NCBI GenBank assembly: GCA_911728455.2
Contig: OU452239.1
Location: 10,646,328 to 10,710,327, forward strand
Direction of reading: 5' to 3'
Source: Marthasterias glacialis
Taxonomy: Eukaryota; Echinodermata; Asteroidea; Forcipulatida; Asteriidae
DNA: 64,000 nucleotides
How positions within the stretch are numbered: the first letter of the stretch is position 1; the number at the start of each line of letters is the position of its first letter. This document shows, in pieces, positions 28,935 to 38,500 of this stretch. Position numbers and translations under genes: made by a program. The notes beneath the pieces are model-generated. The model worked only from the letters and a program-made list of their open reading frames with translations. It did no database searches and had not been told where the DNA came from.

Positions 28935-31900
28935 TCACATTGCAATACAGGGTGCACTGATTCGCCTTGCATGAACACATTTATCAAAGATGGCTGCCGC
29001 CAAACCTGTACCAGAGGACGGTACCAGGGCCCAATTTCATGGCGCTGCTTACCAAATAATTCTGTGCTTACGGCGCCCTGTAAAGCGCGTACTCCTATGG
29101 ACCATGGCAGGGCGTAAGCGCAGAATTCTGCGGTAAGCAGAGCCATGAAATTGGGCCCTGATGATGATGAATGAGCCTTACCAGATTACATGTAAGTCTC
29201 CTGCATGCACCATGAATGTATAATGAACAATGTATACACAGACAAATGAAAAGCTGATATTCCACAAACATGACTGTGACAGGCACTGAACTTGAGAGAA
29301 CAACGACACAATGTTTATGTACAACTTCCGTTAGCCTTGTTTTGAGGAATGGCGGACACTATAGGAGTGCGCTGTTTGGTTTGGGTGTGCACAGACAAAT
29401 TGACCCGAACCAAATAGTGTCCTGGTAATGTGTCCACCATCTCAAAATGGCTTGTGATGTGTCCACCATTTTGAGATATGCTGGACACATTACTAGGGCA
29501 CTAATTGGTTTGGGTAAACTTGTCCATTAAAACCAAACAGTGAACTCCTATAGTTTTGTACAGACCACCGTACCTCACAAAGGCGTATTGATAAACTTTA
29601 CCACAAATAGCGAACCCAAACTGTGTGCATATTTTAGTTTCCACCTCGTAAAAGTCGACTTTGATAGTTACCACGTTTACTGTTGTACAGTGACTTGAAT
29701 GCCTCTGATGTGGTTAAGTTGTCTAAATGTGGCTAGCATGGTTAACATGGATTACATTGTTTAGATGGTTAATGTGGTTAATGTGGTTAATGTGGTATAC
29801 TTAGTTAACTTAGTTTAACTAAGTTAAGTTAACTTAGTTAACTTGGTTAACTTAGTTATGAACTTGGTTAACTTAGTTCACTTTGTTAACTTAGTTAATG
29901 TGGTTATACATTTTGTTTGGAAGTGAAATGACAACCGTGTAGCGTGTGTGACATGAACACTGATACTGCACCAATAGCTTTGTGACATCATGTACAATGT
30001 GTATGGGAGGTGCAAGGTGGGAACAAGAATAATGTACTCTGTATCACCTGCTGTACAATTGATCTGCTGGGCTGTGCCGTTGAACGGACAGTACAACCCG
30101 ATGCCGCACGGCTCACAAGAGTCGCTTCCAACAGCAGCAAAACTCCCTGCCAGACACTGCACGGGGACTCCGCCGCCCGCACAAGAGAACCCCGCCGGGC
30201 AGGGATCACAGGACGTGGCCTCGGCGAGACTGTAGGTGCCGGGGTCGCAGGCAGTCTGGGTTGTGGACGTGCAGTAGTAACCTGCAGTGCATGGTGAGCA
30301 GGCCTGCTGACCGCTGGAGCCCTGGTAGCTACCTTCTGGGCAGGGTGTGGGATCACTCATGCCGTTGGACGGACAGTAGTATCCCACGTCGCAGTCGCTG
30401 CAGTTGCTGCTGCCGTTGCGGGCATAAGTACCCGCAAGGCATTCTTGAGGCACTGTGGTGCCGGCGCACGAATAACCCCCAAAGCAGAGCAGGCAGGATG
30501 TTGCCCCGGCGTAGCTGTAAAATGACGGATCACATGCTGTCTGACTGGTACGAGTGCAGTGGTACCCTGCAGAGCACTCTGTGCACATATCGGCACCAGG
30601 TGAATCAGAGAAAAAGCCCTCTGCACACTGTACGGGCTCAACGGTACCCGGCGTCTCACAGTAAAACCCAACCTCGCAATCTTCGCAGCTGCTGCTCCCG
30701 TTACGGGCATAAGTTCCGGCCAGACATTTCACAGGGGGCAGGGGACCAGTGCAGGCATACCCTCCTGGGCACGATGAACAACTTGTAGCCCCACTCTCAC
30801 TAAACATCCCCGATTCACAAGCCGTCTCCTCGGTTGCCGAACAGCTATACCCAGCTCTACAAGTAAAACATTCCAACAAGCCCGTCTCGTTTGCAAAGTC
30901 ACCGGTCGCGCATGGTGTTTGTTCCCCACTACGATCAACAGGGCAGTAATGCCCCATGCCACACGGCTCACACATCGAGCTACCCAACACAGCGTACGTT
31001 CCTGCCTGACATTCCATCGGGCTGGCACCTCCAGCACAGCTGTACCCTTCAGGACATTTGATACAAGACGTCGAGTTGGCTGAGCTGTACGTTCCAGCGT
31101 CGCACGCAGTTTCCGACGTGGTGTCACAGTAGTAACCCTCCGTGCATGCAGTGCACGATGCCTCACCATCTACGCTGGTGTAGGTACCTGGTTGATTGGG
31201 AGCAAATGGTTATTTCTATGGCTCATTTCCAACCCCTTAAAAACTTTTAAACCCTGTTTCATGAATTTGCTGCATGCCTTACAATACCATCTGAAACTGA
31301 CCCTTGGAAATTGCCAGTAAACTTGCAGTACAACCATGTGCGAACCCCTTTTTGAGGAGTGTTGGCTCTCAAAAAAGCCGTTCTTGTGGTGTTGATGCTT
31401 TGAACAGTATGCTCTGCACATTTCTCCTGAAGACGAGCAGTACATACCGTTTGGAACGTACAGACCACAACAACGGCTCTTTTCAGAAATTTGATTTACA
31501 CATGGTCTTACCAGCAAGTTTACGGGTCATAGTTACTTCCTTTTATCAACACCAAGCAAAGCTTCAAACGTCACTTGTCCATCACAAAAATTCTTATTTA
31601 GGTGTACTTCATTGTCATCAGACTGATCTGTTAACCCTTTCAGACTCAGTGGTGACTATAGCCACCTGTGCACGGTACCACAGATACTACAAAACCAAGA
31701 TAGGACACTCTATTCAGAAACATGAAACGCAAAATTGGGGCACCAGCTTACAATGGTTGGAAAGAGAAAGATTGGATCTTTCCATTGATGGTAAAGTCAA
31801 ACAAGATTGCTATAGACCTTTATCATGCTGCAACCATGTTGGTCATGTTCCCTGTATCTAATAACAGTCATATATGCTAATATTCATTGTGCAAAACGGA

Positions 31901-32522
31901 ACCAGACTATTTGCCCTTCCAGCCTCGGTTTGGTTACATTGGTTTGAATGGAAAAAATTCAAGATGGCCGCACCATGATAAAGGTCTATTATGCAATGTC
32001 GTAAAACTGGAAACAACGTCCTCAAAAATCTTACAAAATGGAGAATGAAATTGTTATGTATAAAGAGAGGTGGAAAACCATTAAAAAAGTATGCCAAATT
32101 GTATAAGTTGGAAAGTCTGCATTGTGTGTATTTCCGCAACTGTTAGGAAAGTTCTCTTCGACAATTCCACCCAGGTGACCCCCGTTTCAGACTGGCGCTT
32201 CAGAGTCGCACCAAACCAAATTATTGAATTAAGAACGTAAAAAGTTTGGCGCCTGAAACAGTTCGGGGCAACTCGAAGTCGGAAGATCAACTTGTGCAGT
32301 CAGTCAGAATGACTCTGGAGCGTCTTGGGTTGAGATGTCGATCTTGTCATGAGCCGAACCTAATGCAAATTTATGTTAATTAAGTTTGCCTGTCTGAAAC
32401 CGAAAACTAAAGTCGCTTCTGATCTATTTGGTTTTACGCAACTCTGGAGCGACAGTCTAAAACGGGTGTGGTTTATCCCCTTCCAACCACAGTCCCAGTC
32501 GTTAACCTATCTGACATCATCT

Positions 32523-32553
<31 letters not shown>

Positions 32554-35500
32554 TACCTGTTGGGCAGGCAGTACACACAGAGGCCCCGTCTAGGCTATAA
32601 TACCCGGCCAGACAGTCTGAGCATGATGGGTCCCCTGCGTTGGAGTAGGTCCCCGCCAAGCACTGATCACAACCAGTCTGGGAGACGTCTGGGATTGACC
32701 CATTGCTGCAGCTCTGTCCATGAAAAAAAAAAAAAGGTTTTATTTTTATAAGCTCTACAATGCAGGCATATTTGCAATACAGTTTGCTCTCTACCTGTAA
32801 GGAGTGGCCATTTTTGCATAGCATCATGGGAAAGGTACTTATGTCTTGAGCTGTCTCACCCATCGTACACCTTCGATTGTTTAAAGTTCATTCGAAGTAT
32901 GCAAAACAGAAAGGTTATATTTGTGTAACTTTTTTGTGAGGATGATGAATGTTTCACTTGGTCATGTACATGTATTAAGCCATTTTGGCAAGTTGCCACT
33001 GGGATTCTTTTTTTTTCCTCTGTTTTTTTGGTCTCATCCCCCGGTGGGATTTTTTTGGCAGAATTGCCGGCAGAATCGCTGTTACAGAAACCCTGACTTG
33101 ACAATGCCAAGAGAACAAAGATCCTCGTCCGTTTTGTTTCTCCACCGAGAAAATGTCAACTTCACACAGTGTGAATTGAAAAACATCAGCCATTACCTAC
33201 AGCATACGGTGGAACTAAACACGGAACAATGGCTCGATTGCCGGCTCACTCTGATTTACCCCCATTGAGCCGAAAATGTAAAACACTTTCAACAGAGAGG
33301 CCAGACACATGATAAACTGACGTTCACTGTAATTACTATTTAGGAAAACTGTCAAACTTGTCAAATTTTGTAACATCTGTGAAGTTTTTGGTATTAGATT
33401 ATTACTTGATATCAAAAATTTACAACCCACACTTTTGAAAGCTTTCAGAAAATAAGTCAAGATTTCAGCTGCTTCTTGTTTCTGGAAACCTGCCTGCCTA
33501 ACCATTACTTTGGTCCCTGGCAGCAATGAGACTTGGTACACCATGTGAAAGCAACGGCTGTGTCCGAACTGGCTGCTGCGGTTATGGCTACAGCTATGGC
33601 TGTTGCTAAGGGTGTTGCTAAGGGTATCATATAAGCTTCTTCAACAACTGTTTACGTGTTGATCCAAGCCGCAGCCACCAAAAGGCCGTACTTTTGACAG
33701 CAAGAGGGCGCAATACTTATTCCATTCTTAAAGTACGAAAGTATTCCAAAACATTAAAAATACAAATTTTTCCAAGCAACTGTCTCACACTGATTACATT
33801 GTAAAACTGTCAATAAATAAAAACCTCAAAAGTTGTATATAAACTGCTTTATTAGAAGTCTAATCGCATCTGGTTTACCACACTATTTCTAAGGTTTGAC
33901 CCCCAATCTACCCCAAAGGGCGCCCTCTTACAGCCAATACACACATGGCCTACCCAGACCGTCTGCTGTACCTTACATACCTTTGGTCCTTCATGCTGAT
34001 TTGGGCAGTATGACCCAGATGGGCAAGCGCTGCACGTCATTTCCCCTGCCAGTGAATACTCCGGTGCTGTGCAATTTGTTGTTATGCCAGTCACGGAGCA
34101 TGCGTACCCACTTGGGCATACTGTACAAGAACCTGACGCAATCAAACTAAAGCTCCCACTAGGGCAGGACTGCAAAAAAAAAAAATAAAAAATGCAGGCA
34201 AAATTTAATTATCACATTTTAATTAACACTTTTTCTGTATTTGCATATTATTATATGCACATAGATGGGTTCAAGATCAATGACGAACACTGCACTGTGC
34301 ATATATACAAGGCCAGGTGTGAATGTCATGGACGAGTCTTATCTCAATTTAGGAAGAGTAACAAGTCCTAACTTATAGGACTGGTCATAAGTTTAGGACT
34401 AGTTTTGTGAAATCCACCCCTGGCCTGACTGCTTCGTTCTTGAAAGGGCAAGGACACCAAGGCATTTTCTTCTCAATAAAGGGCACCTCTGTGACGAAAA
34501 TTGTAAATTTCTATTGGAACATTTCAAGGGCACCAAGGCAATGACCACGGGCAAAGGAGGCAATTGCCTCTGTTGCCTCTGTGAAGTATCAGACCTACAA
34601 GGCCAACATTTTTTCATCAAAGTATTCAAACTTAAAAGCAATAACATTGTATTTAAGGTTGAAATAAACTTGATAGGCCTAAAGTACATGTAAGTGCCTT
34701 TGGTGCATCAATTTAACCCAAATAATTTGATAAGATACAAGTGTACTCTTAGCAACATCCACACCTTTGTACACAGTTCAAAGTACTTGTCCAAAATCGC
34801 TCAAGTGGATGCACGAATCAAAACTGAACTTCGTAAGAATCATCAACCAATCATTGGCTGTCTGACATGTACGACAATGCCTGTTCGGCAAGTGAGCGGA
34901 CCCAAAGAATTTGCGATTATGCGGAATTATGAACTTGTCAATGTCCTTACCAAACAGTCTCCGCTTGATGACGATCCATTGTTTGGATTGTAGGTCCCTG
35001 CTGAACACGCTAAGGCAGGGTCCGACCCTCCTCCACAGCTGTAAAAAAAAAACAAGAATTGCAAATTAAAATAGCTTTTTATTCATAATAAATGTTGAAC
35101 ACAGATTCATTAGATAGTACTGAATGTTGACTAACTACATGTAAGGCTAAATAAGGCAGAGTCCGACCCTGCTCCACAGCTGTCAAAAAAACAAGAATTG
35201 TAATGAAATAGCTTATTATCCATAATAAATGTTGAACACAGATTCAGTAGATACTATATAGTACTGAATGAATGTTGACTAACTACATGTAAGGCTAAAT
35301 ATGGAAGTCATAGTCTCACACTGGTGTACGGGTAAAAAAAAAACACAAATAAAAATCTTTATCCCTGATGCAAAAATTAACATGCATTATGGTTGTGGTA
35401 CCCACTGCTAATAGGATTCAAACTGCCTCTAGCTGTCGGCCAATTTCGGTAGTCTAGTTGGTAAGACATCTGCTCTAGAATGGAGGGGGTCATACAAAAA

Positions 35501-38500
35501 GGCACTCAGTTTAACTGGTAGGCAACGGATACCGTGTATCAATGCAAATATTTTCCGAGCCAGCAAACGGATGACGTGAATTTTGTGTTTTTTTGTGTGA
35601 AATTCTGAGCCAAGAACAAAGGGCACCCGCTCATTCCACTTCAGTGCGTGTACAGACCAAGCATGGGCCGTGTAAACGCTTCGCTTCACCCACATAAAGC
35701 GCCAGATTGTGCTTGAAATATTTTGCCAAATTACTGCATTATGCGTGGGTTATTGTGTCATTCCCGATTCCAGACCTTTGTCCTTTTGTTCCAAGAAGCG
35801 GATTATATGTACAAGGCATTGAGAGCCTTCCACCATTGTTTAGGCCTATTCATTGTATTTCAACACAGGTAATGTACGAGTGAACAGAGTATCCAGCCTC
35901 TGTTCCAGTTATAGAAACAATCCTATGCCATAAGGTAATGGGCTGAGGTTTTGCAATTCACCGTGCATGAATTTGCCATTTTCTTCATAGACAAACAAGA
36001 AATCACGGTGCCTCGAAGAGAATCTTTGTTCTCTTGGCATTGTCAAGTCAGGGTTTCTTTGTGCCAGTGGTACCTTCTTCAAAGAAAAAAAGGAGGACGG
36101 GACAACACCAACCCAATCCCGGCCGTAACTGGTCAAAAAAAGGGCAAGAAGCTACATAATGTACAAGTTCTGACTAGTCAAAGTAAAGTAGTTTTTATTT
36201 ACAGGCGCACTTTGTTCTACATGTACAGTGTGCACATTGTTCTAGTGTTACTTTCAGTTCGTTTACATTGAACTGCCATTGGGCATTTGATAAAGAAACG
36301 ATTTTTCTCATGTCAACAATGAGTAGAAAACAGCCGCGAAATAAACAGGCCTACACATGTACAGCAGGCAGTTTACGTTCAGTCTCTGGTTCAACAAACC
36401 AACTGATGTAAACAAAACAAACACCGTATTCAATACCCAGTGTAAATCCAGCATGAACATTTTAAGGTTTACTTTGCATATTGTGCAAACCAAATCCAAC
36501 ACACAGCTCTTTGATTGATCTGTCCCCCCCCCCCCCCACAACCAACCACTCCCTGTATTTATTTAGTAACCTCAGGCGTTCGATATCTTAGCAACACTGC
36601 CGGAAACAGATACACAGTTTTGGCACCCAGTACGATCACAGAGCAAGGGTACAGGGTACCACATGAGGAGCGCTGTTTGCGTAGTGCTGTTGATTGGTTT
36701 TCACTGTGTCGGCCGGAGATAAGAATTGGTTTTCTGTTCATGCTCAATAGGGTGGAACAATTACATGATATTGTAACAATCTTGTGAGGAATCAATGTTA
36801 TGGAATGATCTCCCAAATTAGACATCAAAACTTCTCCAAATGAGAACATTTTCAAAAAGCGACTCAAAACTTGTTTGTTCTCCAAAGTATTTTCTTTGTA
36901 ATTTATATATTAATATGTTTTTGGTTTTTTTTGACCAAGCGCCTTTGCACATTATTTTTTTGATACCAGCATTGTATAAATTGTTTGAATTGACAGATTA
37001 AATCATTTGGTGGAGCAGTCGCAACAAAATATGATCGTAATAAAAGACTGGACATTAATGAGTGTCTTTCATTAATTAATTGTAAGTTGTTGTTTTTTTT
37101 TTTGTTTTTTTTTGGGGGGGGGGTTTTGGCGGGGGATGGGTTTCAGAGTGTGGGGTGGACGAGAATCAGAAGTCAAAGACTATAAAACAATGCATTTCAA
37201 CAATGCAACAGTGCATTTCGTTCGTGCATTGCCGCCAGCAGAATCACTCGGTAAACTCTGGCAGTTCCATTACAGTCAGCTTCGCCTCGAGAAATGGAAC
37301 AGCCCAGATTTCACCTCGCGATTAGGGATAGTCTGCGACAATGCACTTCTGCATCCAATATTTGTACAATATGTCGTAAGCATACTGGAGTACTGCTGCA
37401 ACTTCAATAGCGCCAGGTGCTTGAAAAAAAAAAATGGAATTTGAGCTCATTATCTGCCACCTGCATATTGCGAATTGGATTTTTAAGTGCACAATAATTG
37501 TAGACAACTTTAAAACATGTACAACATGTATTGTACACAGCACTCTATACAATTTGCTATGAATTACAAAAAAGTTAACTTCAAATCTTTGACAAGGATT
37601 TTGCACATGTTTGTGCAAAAAATTTTGGCTTTTAAAACTAAAATAAAACGTCAGTGATATTTTTTCCACAGAATTATCGAACCCTTACAGGCGAGGCAGT
37701 TTGGCTAGCATGTGGCCTCAAATCCTCCCATATCCTCTTCTTCTACAGTCAGTCCACAACAAGTTGTTTGGACTTCGGTAAGATTGGTGTGCCTGACCCT
37801 ATGATCAGCACTTGTTGTTCGGGCCTACTGGCTCCAGTCCTTCTGAATCCTTCAATTTGGCAATTGGATTATACATGTATTTATATATTTTATTGTCCAA
37901 ACCAACAGCGGAAGAACTGCCAATTACAGGAAAGGGTGAATAAAGACAACTTAATCTGTATACTTAATAATATACATGTAGTATAAATACATAAATGTTA
38001 AGAATTGAAATTAAACAACACTTAAATAAATAAATACATAAGTAAATAGATAATTAATTAAATAAATAAGTAAATAAATAAATAAATAAATAAATACACT
38101 GTAAATAAGTAAAGAAGGATCAAAATGGGATTGGTCACTGACATCCCACTGCCACTTTTTGACACATTTCACATCACTATCACTACCTTTGTGAACTGTA
38201 GAAGTACACATACATGGCTTGCTCTTAAGCATTTTCTTTCAATATATGTTGCTGCCTTTTACATTTTCATAATTTGTAGGTCTATACATTTTATATACAT
38301 GAATTGTCTGTCCAATATCTCCATGTTACAAACATAATCATCTTGGAAATGGTTGTTACTAAAATACACAGGAATTTGTCTTGCTCTTTGGTAAAGTACC
38401 ATCCTTAAGTGCTTTGGAATGTTCATTTGGAAAAACAAGAGAGAAAACTTCTCAATTTTTTTTTTTTTACTGCTATTTTAGAAAAGTTGTGGACAGAGCC

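Noticed and set aside
30357..31169. Alternative-frame open frames over gene A exon 6 on both strands
   Set aside because: Shadows of the cysteine-repeat frame; the real frame alone gives regular CxxC modules and matches neighbouring exon phases.
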